Part shown: positions 53,744 to 62,145 of the stretch, in pieces
How positions within the stretch are numbered: position 1 is the first letter of the stretch
How the letters are laid out: every line of letters starts with the position of its first letter
Source of the DNA: Pseudacidovorax intermedius
Lineage (GTDB): Bacteria; Pseudomonadota; Gammaproteobacteria; Burkholderiales; Burkholderiaceae_C
Length of the DNA stretch: 64,000 bases
Assembly (NCBI RefSeq): GCF_003350475.1
Contig: NZ_QQAV01000012.1
Span: 1 to 64,000, forward strand
Direction of reading: 5' to 3'
The notes under the pieces: generated by a model
Databases searched by the model: none
What the model was told of the DNA's origin: nothing
The model's input: only the letters and a program-made list of their open reading frames with translations
Translations under genes and position numbers: made by a program

Positions 53744-53770
53744 TTTTCGGCGGCCTCCCGGGGAACTTGA
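53744..53770 (-). promoter_or_regulatory. Sigma-28 promoter of flgM
   Basis: Reading leftward, TCAAG (53770-53766) is followed after exactly 14 bases by GCCGAAAA (53751-53744). The enteric consensus is TAAAG-N14-GCCGATAA, so there are 4 of 5 and 7 of 8 matches with correct spacing. Transcription would start about 30 bp before the flgM ATG. Confidence 0.8.
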
Positions 53771-53811
53771 GGACTTTTTTCGACTTTCTTCGTCAGCCGG
53801 CTGCGGGCGGT

Positions 53812-54588
53812 CTACAGCGCCATGCGCACCGTCCCGGCGTCGACCACCTGACCGGTGGCGATGCGTCCGTTGGGCATGCGCACGCGCACCGCTTCGCCCA
53901 CTCCGCCCGCACTCAGGGCCTGGCCCTCTGTGCTGACCTCGAAACCGCGACCGCCCGCCAGGATCCGGACCGACGCGCCCGCCTGCAGCACCTGCTGGGT
54001 GCGCACCATGGCTTGGCGGATCGGCTGGCCGGCCGCCAGTGCCCGGGTGGCGACGCGGCCCACCCACTGGGCCGGATCCGCCACCACCGGCGAGGCATCC
54101 GCGGCCCAGTCGGCCTCGGCCTGCACGGCGTCGCCCGCTTGCAGCACCGCCCCCGGCGCCACGCCGTCGCGCAGCACCCAGGCGGGGCCGATGGCCTTGA
54201 CCGTCACGGGCAGGAAGACGTTCCAGCGCACGGCGCCGTCCACACAGCGCAGGCCGAGCCGGCTGCGACCCCACAGGCGCTGGCCGGGTGGCAGGTAGGG
54301 CTCCACGCTGGCGCAGGGCGCCAGGCGCAGCCGGCTGTCCAGCGTGCCGATGCTCACCTCCATGCGCAGCGGCGCCATGTCGGTGCCGGCGGCGCCGCGG
54401 CCCTGGGCCACGGCATCGTCCACCCAGTGCTGGGCGGCGGCCACGAAATCGGCGCCCATCTCGCCGCCGATGCCCGGCAGCGTGCCGGTGGCGCCAGGCG
54501 TCTGCGCCAGCGCCGGGGCCGTGACAGCCAGGGCCAGCACGACGGCGGTGGCCAGGTTCTTCAGGAAGCAGCGGTGCGAGCGGGGCAT
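53812..54588 (-). CDS. flgA: Flagellar P-ring assembly chaperone FlgA
   Basis: FlgA is a periplasmic chaperone for FlgI. The 258-residue protein has a signal peptide (CFLKNLATAVVLALAVTAPA, cleaved near ALAQ) and a SAF domain: RLWGRSRLGLRCVDGAVRWN, VLRDGVAPGAVLQAGD and LAAGQPIRQAMVRTQQVLQA. The C-terminus has NGRIATGQVVDAGTVRMAL. ATG at 54588 was chosen because it begins the signal peptide; the long upstream frame is not conserved. It diverges from flgB. Confidence 0.93.
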   Translation of the reverse strand: MPRSHRCFLKNLATAVVLALAVTAPALAQTPGATGTLPGIGGEMGADFVAAAQHWVDDAVAQGRGAAGTDMAPLRMEVSIGTLDSRLRLAPCASVEPYLPPGQRLWGRSRLGLRCVDGAVRWNVFLPVTVKAIGPAWVLRDGVAPGAVLQAGDAVQAEADWAADASPVVADPAQWVGRVATRALAAGQPIRQAMVRTQQVLQAGASVRILAGGRGFEVSTEGQALSAGGVGEAVRVRMPNGRIATGQVVDAGTVRMAL

Positions 54589-54885
54589 GGCATGACGGCG
54601 GCAAGAGGTCGGCGGGCGCCAGAGGGCAACAAAGGTGAGGCGCCGACGCGGCGCGTCGGCTCCGGCGGCGTGGCGCCATGGTCGCGGCACGCAGGCCGGC
54701 CTTTGGCGGGATGCGATGCACTGTAGACAGGGGCCGGCATGCCAAAGCCGGAAACAGCCCTGAAAAGCCGCCTTTGTTCCCGCCATTCGCGCGAGGGCCT
54801 CCCGCCCACAATTTCCGCACGGTGGCGTCCGTCCCCTTCCAGGGCGGCACACCGCACTCCCCCTTCGCCACACCAAGGATCACGC

Positions 54886-55323
54886 ATGCTGGACAAGCTG
54901 ACACAGTCGATGGACTTCCAGGGCCAGGCACTGATGCTGCGCGCCGAGCGCCAGCGCGTGATCGCCGGGAACATCGCCAATGCCGACACGCCCGGCTACG
55001 CCGCGCGCGAGTTGGACTTTGCCGCCGCGCTGTCCGAGGCCACCGCAGGCGACCGACGCGGCACGGACGGCAGCCCGGCGCAGGCGGCCGCGGCCGACGA
55101 TGGCCGAAGCGACGGCCGGCACTTTCGGCTGGGGCCGCGCACCAGCGATGCAGGCGGCAGCCTGGCCTACACCGCCCAGGTGCAGCCGGCCATGGATGGC
55201 AACAGCGTGGACCTGGACCGCGAGCGCGCCGCCTTCGCCGACAACGCCGTGCGTTACGAGGCGACGCTGCGCTTCATGAACGGCCAGGGCAAGACGCTGC
55301 TGGCAGCCATCCAGGGCCAGTGA
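54886..55323 (+). CDS. flgB: Flagellar proximal rod protein FlgB
   Basis: FlgB is the first rod protein. The 145-residue product has AERQRVIAGNIANADTPGYA (rod signature), ARELDF and, at the C-terminus, RAAFADNAVRYEATLRFMNG. AAGGA is 6 nt before the ATG at 54886. The open frame extends upstream but that part is not conserved. A 160-bp gap with a dispersed-repeat-like sequence separates it from flgC. Confidence 0.95.
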   Translation: MLDKLTQSMDFQGQALMLRAERQRVIAGNIANADTPGYAARELDFAAALSEATAGDRRGTDGSPAQAAAADDGRSDGRHFRLGPRTSDAGGSLAYTAQVQPAMDGNSVDLDRERAAFADNAVRYEATLRFMNGQGKTLLAAIQGQ

Positions 55324-55325
55324 TA

Positions 55326-55456
55326 TGGAACACCCCCAGTCTGCGCGCTTCGCGCTCCGCCAACCCCCTCAAGGGGGCGCTCCCAGCGGCCCGGCAAAGC
55401 CGGTTCCGCGGGCGCTCTGGCGTGGCCTGCTCCGCGGCCGCTCGATCCACCCGACA
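55326..55456 (+). repeat. Intergenic repeat element between flgB and flgC
   Basis: This block starts with CACCCCCAGTCTGCGCGCTT and holds three small inverted repeats: around CGCTTCGCG, CCCCC-TCAA-GGGGG at 55364-55377, and CCGGC-AAA-GCCGG at 55391-55403, then ends near a CTCCGCGGCCG stretch. I recall closely similar blocks scattered in Comamonadaceae genomes; this is memory, not a search. It occupies a place where other flg genes are usually close together. Confidence 0.6.
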
Positions 55457-55483
55457 GACCACGAAAGATAGGGCGCGACCGCC

Positions 55484-55924
55484 ATGTCCATGTTCTCCAT
55501 CTTCGGCATCTCCGGCAGCGCGGTGAGCGCGCAGTCGCAGCGCCTGAACGTCGTGGCCAGCAACCTGGCCAACGCGGACGCGACGGCCGGCCCGGACGGC
55601 AAGGCCTACAAGGCGCGCCAGGTGGTCTTCCAGACCGTCGACCTGGGCGATGCAGGCGCCGAGGGCGACCCCACGACCGCGGGCAAGCGCTATTCGGCCG
55701 GCGTGCGCGTCGACGCCGTCACCGAGCGGCAGGACCCGGGCCGTCGCGTGCACGAGCCCGGCAACCCGCTGGCCGACGCCGACGGCTATGTCACCTATTC
55801 CAACGTGAACGCGGTGGAGGAGATGGTCAACATGATCTCGGCCTCGCGCTCGTACCAGAACAACGTCGAAGTGATGAACACGGCCAAGAACCTGCTGCTC
55901 AAGACGCTGCAGCTGGGCCAGTGA
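55484..55924 (+). CDS. flgC: Flagellar proximal rod protein FlgC
   Basis: The 146-residue rod protein has the N-terminal motif [19 protein letters not shown] and the C-terminal helix [20 protein letters not shown], ending [15 protein letters not shown]. Start ATG at 55484 (MSMFS); 55490 is possible. It follows the repeat element and precedes flgD by 43 bp. Confidence 0.96.
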   Translation: MSMFSIFGISGSAVSAQSQRLNVVASNLANADATAGPDGKAYKARQVVFQTVDLGDAGAEGDPTTAGKRYSAGVRVDAVTERQDPGRRVHEPGNPLADADGYVTYSNVNAVEEMVNMISASRSYQNNVEVMNTAKNLLLKTLQLGQ

Positions 55925-55967
55925 TCCATCCCTGTCGTCCCATCGCCATCGCCGAAGGAACACCCGC

Positions 55968-56633
55968 ATGAGCACCGTCACCGGCACCACCGCCAGCAAC
56001 AGCACCACCGGCAGTACCGGCGGCGCGTCGTCGCTCGCCTCCACCTCGGCCTCGGACCTGCAGGACCGCTTCCTGAAGCTGCTGGTCGCCCAGCTGAGCA
56101 ACCAGGACCCGATGAACCCGATGGACAACGCACAGCTGACCTCGCAGATCGCGCAGATCAACACCGTCACCGGCATCGAGAAGCTCAACAGCACCGTCAG
56201 CGGCCTGGCCACCCAGGCCTCGACCACCCAGACCCTGCAGGCCGCGGCCGTGGTGGGCAAGAACGTGCTCACCGAAGGCAAGACGCTGGCCTACAGCAGC
56301 GACGGCAAGACCGCCATGGGCGCCGTCGTGCTGGACGCGGCCGCCACCGAGGTGACGGTCAAGGTCACCAACGCCGCGGGCCAGGTGATCGACACCAAGT
56401 CGCTGGGTGCGCTGCCGGCCGGCGAGCACGACATCACGCTCGACGCCTCCGGCTACCCCAGCGACCAGGAGCTGACTTTCAACGTCACCGCCACCAACAA
56501 GGGCGATGCCGTGGGCAGCACCACGCTGATGTACGACAGCGTGACCTCGGTGAGCACCACCAGCGACGGGCTGACGCTCAACCTCAGCCGCAACGGCAGC
56601 AAGCCGTATTCCGCCATCTACTCGATTCTCTGA
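55968..56633 (+). CDS. flgD: Flagellar hook assembly scaffold FlgD
   Basis: FlgD caps the growing hook. The 221-residue protein has a Ser/Thr/Gly-rich N-terminus (about 1-28), the conserved FLKLLVAQLSNQDPMNPMDN block, and SQIAQINTVTGIEKLNSTVS. The C-terminal part (about 100-215) is an Ig/FN3-like fold. AAGGAA lies upstream of the ATG. Confidence 0.96.
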   Translation: MSTVTGTTASNSTTGSTGGASSLASTSASDLQDRFLKLLVAQLSNQDPMNPMDNAQLTSQIAQINTVTGIEKLNSTVSGLATQASTTQTLQAAAVVGKNVLTEGKTLAYSSDGKTAMGAVVLDAAATEVTVKVTNAAGQVIDTKSLGALPAGEHDITLDASGYPSDQELTFNVTATNKGDAVGSTTLMYDSVTSVSTTSDGLTLNLSRNGSKPYSAIYSIL

Positions 56634-56647
56634 CCCAGGAGCCTTCC

Positions 56648-57847
56648 ATGAGCTTTCAGCAGGCCATCGCCGGACTCAACGCCGCCAGCCGCAGCCTCGA
56701 CGTGATCGGGCACAACATCGCCAATGCCGGCACCACGGGCATGAAGTCGTCCCGGGTCGAATTCGCCGAGGTGTATGCGGCCGCCGCGGCCGGCACCAAC
56801 AGCGTGACCGGCGGCATGGGCGTGATGGTGGGCAACGTGTCCCAGCAGTTCACGCAGGGCAACATCAACGCCACCAACAACGCGCTCGACCTGGCCATCA
56901 ACGGCAACGGCTTCTTCCAGGTGACGATGCCGGACGGCAGCGCCGCCTACACCCGCGCGGGCAACTTCAAGAAGGACGCCACCGGCACCATCGTGACGGC
57001 CACCGGCGCCAAGCTGATGGGCTATCCGACGGACGCCAAGGGCAACCGCACCAGCTCCACCCTCCAGACGCTGGTCGTGCCCACCGGCACCGTGCCGGCC
57101 AAGCGCACCTCGGCCATCAGCGCCGACATCACGCTGGACGCGTCGGCCGCCGTGTCCACCAGCACCGCCGACCTGTCCAAGTACAGCACCTCGATGACCG
57201 CCTACGACGCCCAGGGCCTCAAGGTGGAGGTGGGCATGTATTTCCAGAAGACGGCGAACAACACCTGGAACGTCTACACCAGCGTCAACGGCAGCACGCC
57301 ATCGGCCTCCACACCCTTCCAGATCGGCTTCGACGGCTCGGGCAACCTGGTCAGCGGCGGCACGCAGACGCTCACGCTGTCGTCGCCCAACGATCCCACG
57401 CAGACCTTCACCGCCTCGCTGGACCTGAGCAAGCTCAAGCAGGTCAGCTCCACCTTCACGGTCAACGACCTGACGCAGGACGGCTACACCGCCGGCCAGC
57501 TCACCAGCCTGACCATCGACGACACCGGCACGCTGATGGCGACCTATTCCAACAACCAGACGCAGGCGGCCGGCCAGGTCGCACTGGCGGACTTCCGCAA
57601 TCCGCAGGGCCTGGGCATCACCGATTCCGGCTACTGGTTCGAGACCACCGCCTCGGGCCAGCCGCTGCTGGGCGCGCCGGGCGAAGGCGTGTTCGGCTCG
57701 ATCCAGAGCAAGGCGCTGGAAGACTCGAACGTGGACCTGACCGCCGCGCTGGTCGACATGATGACCACGCAGCGCGCCTACCAGGCCAATGCCCAGACGA
57801 TCAAGACGCAGGACCAGGTCCTGCAGACGCTGGTCAATCTCCGCTGA
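56648..57847 (+). CDS. flgE: Flagellar hook protein FlgE
   Basis: The 399-residue hook subunit begins FQQAIAGLNAASRSLDVIGH with NIANAGTTGMK (rod/hook signature) and has LDLAINGNGFFQV and TRAGNFKKDA. The C-terminus is typical: VDLTAALVDMMTTQRAYQAN and IKTQDQVLQTLVNLR. It is 14 bp after flgD and AGGAG precedes the ATG. Confidence 0.97.
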   Translation: MSFQQAIAGLNAASRSLDVIGHNIANAGTTGMKSSRVEFAEVYAAAAAGTNSVTGGMGVMVGNVSQQFTQGNINATNNALDLAINGNGFFQVTMPDGSAAYTRAGNFKKDATGTIVTATGAKLMGYPTDAKGNRTSSTLQTLVVPTGTVPAKRTSAISADITLDASAAVSTSTADLSKYSTSMTAYDAQGLKVEVGMYFQKTANNTWNVYTSVNGSTPSASTPFQIGFDGSGNLVSGGTQTLTLSSPNDPTQTFTASLDLSKLKQVSSTFTVNDLTQDGYTAGQLTSLTIDDTGTLMATYSNNQTQAAGQVALADFRNPQGLGITDSGYWFETTASGQPLLGAPGEGVFGSIQSKALEDSNVDLTAALVDMMTTQRAYQANAQTIKTQDQVLQTLVNLR

Positions 57848-57869
57848 TCGACGGACAGGCTGAGCACGC

Positions 57870-58604
57870 ATGGACCGCCTGATCTACACCGCGATGACCG
57901 GCGCCAGCGCCGCGGCGCAGCGCCAGTCCGTGCTCGCGAACAACCTGGCCAATGCCTCGACGCCGGGCTTTCGCGCCGAGCTGACCAACTTCCGCGCGGT
58001 GCCGCTGCGCGGCGACGGCGCCACCACGCGCGTGTTCGCCATGGAGACCACCACCGGCTACGACAGCCGCCCCGGCGCGCTGCAGCGCACCGGCCGCGAC
58101 CTGGACATGACCGCGCAGGGCAACGCCTGGTTCGCCGTTCAGGGCCTGGATGGCACCGAGGCCTACACCCGCAGCGGCGCCTTCCAGATCTCGCCCGAAG
58201 GCGCGCTGACCACGAGCAGCGGGCTGCTGGTGCTCTCCGACGGGGGCTCGCCCATCGACGTGCCGGCCGGCGCCAGCCTCACCGTGGGCGCCGACGGCAC
58301 GATCAGCGTCCAGCAGACGGGCCAGCCGGCCGCGGTGCTGGGCCGCATCAAGCTGGCCACATCGGAAACGCCGCTCACCCGTGGCACCGACGGCCTGTTC
58401 CGCCCGGGCGAAGGCGAGGTGCTGCCCGCCGACGCCAATGCGCGCCTGGAGACCGGCGCGCTCGAGGGCTCGAACGTGAACCCGGTCGAGACCATGGTCG
58501 GCATGATCGCCGCCGCCCGCCAGTTCGAGCAGCAGATGCGCCTGCTGCAGACCACCGAAACCGCCGACAAGTCCGCCGCCCAGCTGCTGAGCGTGCAGGG
58601 CTGA
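57870..58604 (+). CDS. flgF: Flagellar rod protein FlgF
   Basis: The 244-residue proximal rod protein has AAQRQSVLANNLANASTPGF, then LDMTAQGNAWFAVQG and EAYTRSGAFQIS, and the C-terminal GMIAAARQFEQQMRLLQTTE. Length and order (flgE-flgF-flgG) are standard. Confidence 0.96.
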   Translation: MDRLIYTAMTGASAAAQRQSVLANNLANASTPGFRAELTNFRAVPLRGDGATTRVFAMETTTGYDSRPGALQRTGRDLDMTAQGNAWFAVQGLDGTEAYTRSGAFQISPEGALTTSSGLLVLSDGGSPIDVPAGASLTVGADGTISVQQTGQPAAVLGRIKLATSETPLTRGTDGLFRPGEGEVLPADANARLETGALEGSNVNPVETMVGMIAAARQFEQQMRLLQTTETADKSAAQLLSVQG

Positions 58605-58632
58605 TTCCACCTCTTACCGCAGGCACACTGCC

Positions 58633-59415
58633 ATGATCAATTCGCTCTGGATCTCGAAGACCGGCATGGAGGCCCAGCAGACCCAGCTGGACGTCATCTC
58701 CCACAACCTGGCCAACGTCTCGACCACCGGCTACAAACGCGCCAACGCGGTGTTCCAGGACCTGATGTACCAGAACCTGCGCCAGGTGGGCGCCAACGCC
58801 AACGAGCAGACGCAGCTGCCCACCGGCCTGCAGCTGGGCCTGGGCGTGCGCACCATCGCCACCAGCCGCTCGTTCACCCAGGGCAGCCTGCAGTCGACCA
58901 CCAACCAGTTGGACATGGCGATCAAGGGCAACGGCTTCTTCCAGGTGACCCTGCCCGACGGCAGCACCGGCTACACGCGCGACGGCTCCTTCCAGGTCGA
59001 TGCGCAGGGCCGCATCGTGACCTCCTCGGGCCTGCCGATCGCCAACGGCATCACCGTGCCCACCACCGCCACCAGCGTGAGCGTGGCCACGGACGGCACC
59101 GTCACGGCGACGCTGCCCAACAACGCGACGCCACAGAACATCGGCACCATCGCGCTGGTCAACTTCATCAACCCGGCCGGCCTGGAGCCGCGTGGCGACA
59201 ACCTCTTTGCCGAGACGGCGGCCTCGGGCCAGCCCAACGGCGGCACGGCGGGCACCAATGGCCTGGGCACGGTGGTGCAGGGCATGCTGGAGACCTCGAA
59301 CGTCAACGTGGTCACCGAGCTGGTGTCGATGATCCAGACGCAGCGGGCCTACGAAATGAATTCGAAGGCGATCCAGACCAGCGACCAGATGCTGCAGAAA
59401 TTAGGACAGCTCTGA
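58633..59415 (+). CDS. flgG: Flagellar distal rod protein FlgG
   Basis: The 260-residue distal rod protein has LWISKTGMEAQQTQLDVISH with NLANVSTTGYKR, LDMAIKGNGFFQVTLPDG, and the C-terminus VTELVSMIQTQRAYEMNSKA. Its TGA shares one base with the flgH ATG (TGATG). Confidence 0.97.
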   Translation: MINSLWISKTGMEAQQTQLDVISHNLANVSTTGYKRANAVFQDLMYQNLRQVGANANEQTQLPTGLQLGLGVRTIATSRSFTQGSLQSTTNQLDMAIKGNGFFQVTLPDGSTGYTRDGSFQVDAQGRIVTSSGLPIANGITVPTTATSVSVATDGTVTATLPNNATPQNIGTIALVNFINPAGLEPRGDNLFAETAASGQPNGGTAGTNGLGTVVQGMLETSNVNVVTELVSMIQTQRAYEMNSKAIQTSDQMLQKLGQL

Positions 59416-60101
59416 TGCACCGCCTGCTTGCCCTGATCGCCGCAGCGCTGGCCGTCGCCACACTGGCGGGCTGCTCGACCCTGGCCAACACGCCGCAGGT
59501 GGACATCCCCGACACGCGCCCGCAGATCACTTATCCCACGCAGCTGCAGACGCCGCGCGCGGCCACCGGCAGCCTGTACCACAACGCGAGCTACCGGCCG
59601 CTGTTCGAGGACCGGCGCGCACGCATGGCCGGCGACACGGTCACCATCAACATCGTGGAGACGCTGACGGCCAGCCAGAAGTCGACCTCGACGGTGGCCA
59701 AGAAGGACAGCCTGAGTGCGGGCGTCACCGCCCTGCCCTTCATCAGCGCCAACTCCTTCACCCGTGCGAGCGCGGCCGGCAATTCGGCCACCGACTTCGC
59801 CGGCAAGGGCGGCACCGAGGCGGCCAACACCTTCTACGGGACCATCACCTCGACGGTGGTGGACGTGCTGCCCAACGGCCACCTGGTGGTGGTGGGCGAG
59901 AAGCAGATCGGCGTGAATCAGAACGTGGATGTGCTGCGCTTTTCGGGCACGGTGGATCCGCGCGCCATCGGCCCGGGCAGCGTGGTCAATTCCACGCAGG
60001 TGGCCAATGTGCGCATCGAGTCGCGCGGCCGCGGCGCGCAGGGCGAGGCCCAGGTCATGCCCTGGCTCAGCCGCTTCTTCATGAACGTGATGCCCTTCTA
60101 G
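59415..60101 (+). CDS. flgH: Flagellar L-ring lipoprotein FlgH
   Basis: FlgH forms the outer-membrane ring. The 228-residue protein has the lipoprotein signal ALAVATLAGC (lipidated Cys20 or so), then SLYHNASYRPLFEDRRARMA, GDTVTINIVETLTASQKSTS, and VVDVLPNGHLVVVGEKQIGV. C-terminus is MPWLSRFFMNVMPF. It overlaps flgG by 1 bp. Confidence 0.97.
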   Translation: MHRLLALIAAALAVATLAGCSTLANTPQVDIPDTRPQITYPTQLQTPRAATGSLYHNASYRPLFEDRRARMAGDTVTINIVETLTASQKSTSTVAKKDSLSAGVTALPFISANSFTRASAAGNSATDFAGKGGTEAANTFYGTITSTVVDVLPNGHLVVVGEKQIGVNQNVDVLRFSGTVDPRAIGPGSVVNSTQVANVRIESRGRGAQGEAQVMPWLSRFFMNVMPF

Positions 60102-60149
60102 CGGCAGGCCGAACGCACGACCGATGACGCACGACAGGATCGAGGGGAA

Positions 60150-61274
60150 ATGAACACCATGACGAAGACCATCCACCGCCTTCTGGCGGGTGCCGCGTTG
60201 GGCCTGGCCCTGCTGGCGCCGGCACAGGCGGTGCGCATCAAGGAAGTGGCCGCCGTGCAGGGCGTGCGCAGCAACCAGTTGACGGGCTATGGCCTGGTGG
60301 TGGGCCTGGACGGCACCGGCGACCAGACGACGCAGATGCCTTTCACCACGCAGAGCGTGGCCAACTACCTGCAGCAGCTGGGCATCACGCTGCCCGACAA
60401 CCGGGCCAGCCAGCTGCAGCTCAAGAACGTGGCGGCCGTGATCGTCACGGCGCAGCTGCCTGCCTTCGCACAGCCGGGCCAGGCCGTGGACGTCACGGTC
60501 GCGTCGATGGGCAATGCCCGCTCGCTCAAGGGCGGCATGCTGGTGGCGACCCCGCTGCGCGGCGCCGACGGCGAGATCTACGCCATCGCCCAGGGCAACG
60601 TGGTGGTGGGCGGCGCGGGTGCCGCGGCCGCCGGCAGCAAGGTGCAGATCAACCACCTGAGCGCCGGCCGCGTGCCCGAGGGCGCGCAGGTGGAGCGCGC
60701 CGTGCCCACGCCGCTGCTCGATGGCGACACCATCAACCTGGGCCTGAACGCGGCCGACTTCCAGACCGCGAGCCGCGTGGCCGAGGCCATCAACCGCCGC
60801 ATGGGCGCCGGCATGGCCCGCGCGATGGATGGCCGCACGGTGCAGGTGCGCGCACCCGGCGACTCGGACGCGCGCGTGAGCTTCATCGCCCAGCTCGAGG
60901 AACTGACGCTGGAGCAGGCCGCGCCCGCCGCCAAGGTGGTGATCAACGCGCGTACGGGCTCCATCGTGCTCAACCAGGCCGTGACGCTGAACCCCTGCGC
61001 CATCGCCCACGGCAATCTGTCGGTGACGATCAGTTCTCAGCCGGTGGTGAGCCAGCCGGCGCCCCTGTCGGGTGGACAGACGGTGGTGGCCCAGCAGGCC
61101 GCCATCCAGATCAAGCAGGAGCCGGGCATCCTCTACCAGGTGCCGGCCTCGCCGCAGCTGGCCGACGTGGTGCGCGCCCTCAATGCCCTGGGTGCGACGC
61201 CACAGGACCTGCTGGCGATCCTCCAGGCCATCAAGGCCTCGGGTGCGCTCAATGCCGAGCTGGAAGTAATCTGA
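60150..61274 (+). CDS. flgI: Flagellar P-ring protein FlgI
   Basis: FlgI builds the peptidoglycan-associated ring. The 374-residue protein has a signal peptide (LLAGAALGLALLAPAQA), then VRIKEVAAVQGVRSNQLTGY, GLDGTGDQTTQMPFTTQS and RIKNVAAV-like LQLKNVAAVIVTAQLPAFA. GSIVLNQAVTLNPCAIAHGN and the C-terminal ATPQDLLAILQAIKASGAL are conserved. GAGGGG is 3 nt before the ATG at 60150; the second Met (codon 4) is better spaced and may be used. Confidence 0.97.
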   Translation: MNTMTKTIHRLLAGAALGLALLAPAQAVRIKEVAAVQGVRSNQLTGYGLVVGLDGTGDQTTQMPFTTQSVANYLQQLGITLPDNRASQLQLKNVAAVIVTAQLPAFAQPGQAVDVTVASMGNARSLKGGMLVATPLRGADGEIYAIAQGNVVVGGAGAAAAGSKVQINHLSAGRVPEGAQVERAVPTPLLDGDTINLGLNAADFQTASRVAEAINRRMGAGMARAMDGRTVQVRAPGDSDARVSFIAQLEELTLEQAAPAAKVVINARTGSIVLNQAVTLNPCAIAHGNLSVTISSQPVVSQPAPLSGGQTVVAQQAAIQIKQEPGILYQVPASPQLADVVRALNALGATPQDLLAILQAIKASGALNAELEVI

Positions 61275-61290
61275 CGCGGCCCGCATCGCC

Positions 61291-62145
61291 ATGAGCATCG
61301 GCACCTCCACCTCCAACAGCCTGGCCGCCGACGCGCGTTCGCTGGACGCGTTGAAGTACGCCACGGGCAACGACCCGAAGGCGGTGCGCGAAGCCGCCAA
61401 GCAGTTCGAGTCGCTCTTCATGCGCGAGCTGATCAAGAGCATGCGCGAGGCGACGACCAAATCGGGCCTGCTCGACAGCGATGGCGAGAAGCTGGGCACC
61501 GACCTGCTGGACCAGCAGCTGTCGGTGCAGCTGTCGGGCCTGCCCGGCGGGCTGTCGGACGCCATCACGCGGCAGCTGACGCAGCAGATCCAGGGCAGGC
61601 AGACGCCGTCGACGCTCTCGTTGGCAGCGATGGGCGGCATCGGCAAGGCGCCCATCGGCACGACCGCCAGCCAGGGCAACTTCGTCGCCCGCCACCAGGA
61701 TGCGGCCGAACGGGTGGCGCAGGACACGGGCATTCCCGCCGCCTTCATGATCGGCCAGGCCGGGCACGAGACCGGCTGGGGCCGCAGCGAGATCCGCAAT
61801 GCCGACGGCAGCAGCGCCAACAACCTGTTCGGCATCAAGGCCACGGCAGGATGGACCGGCAAGGTCGCCACCGTCACCACCACCGAGTACATCCACGGCG
61901 AGCCGCGCAAGGTGAAGGCGAAGTTCCGGGCCTACGACTCGCCCGAGGAATCCTTCCGCGACTACGCGCGCCTGATCGGCGAGAGCCCGCGCTATGCCCA
62001 GGCCCGCGCCAGCACGCATTCCGCCCAGGCTTACGCGGCGCAGCTGCAGAAGGCCGGCTATGCCACCGACCCGGCCTACGCCCGCAAGCTGGGCCGTGCG
62101 ATCCAGGCCACGCAGGCCCTTCAGCAGCGGCTGCAGACCACATGA
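61291..62145 (+). CDS. flgJ: Flagellar rod-cap and muramidase FlgJ
   Basis: FlgJ caps the rod and cuts peptidoglycan. The 284-residue protein keeps both domains: the N-terminal rod-binding part (EAAKQFESLFMRELIKSMRE; LDQQLSVQLSGLPGGLSDA) and a C-terminal glucosaminidase-type domain (about 130-284) with catalytic Glu160 in GQAGHETGWGRSE and NNLFGIKA. Its stop overlaps the flgK ATG (ATGA). Confidence 0.97.
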   Translation: MSIGTSTSNSLAADARSLDALKYATGNDPKAVREAAKQFESLFMRELIKSMREATTKSGLLDSDGEKLGTDLLDQQLSVQLSGLPGGLSDAITRQLTQQIQGRQTPSTLSLAAMGGIGKAPIGTTASQGNFVARHQDAAERVAQDTGIPAAFMIGQAGHETGWGRSEIRNADGSSANNLFGIKATAGWTGKVATVTTTEYIHGEPRKVKAKFRAYDSPEESFRDYARLIGESPRYAQARASTHSAQAYAAQLQKAGYATDPAYARKLGRAIQATQALQQRLQTT

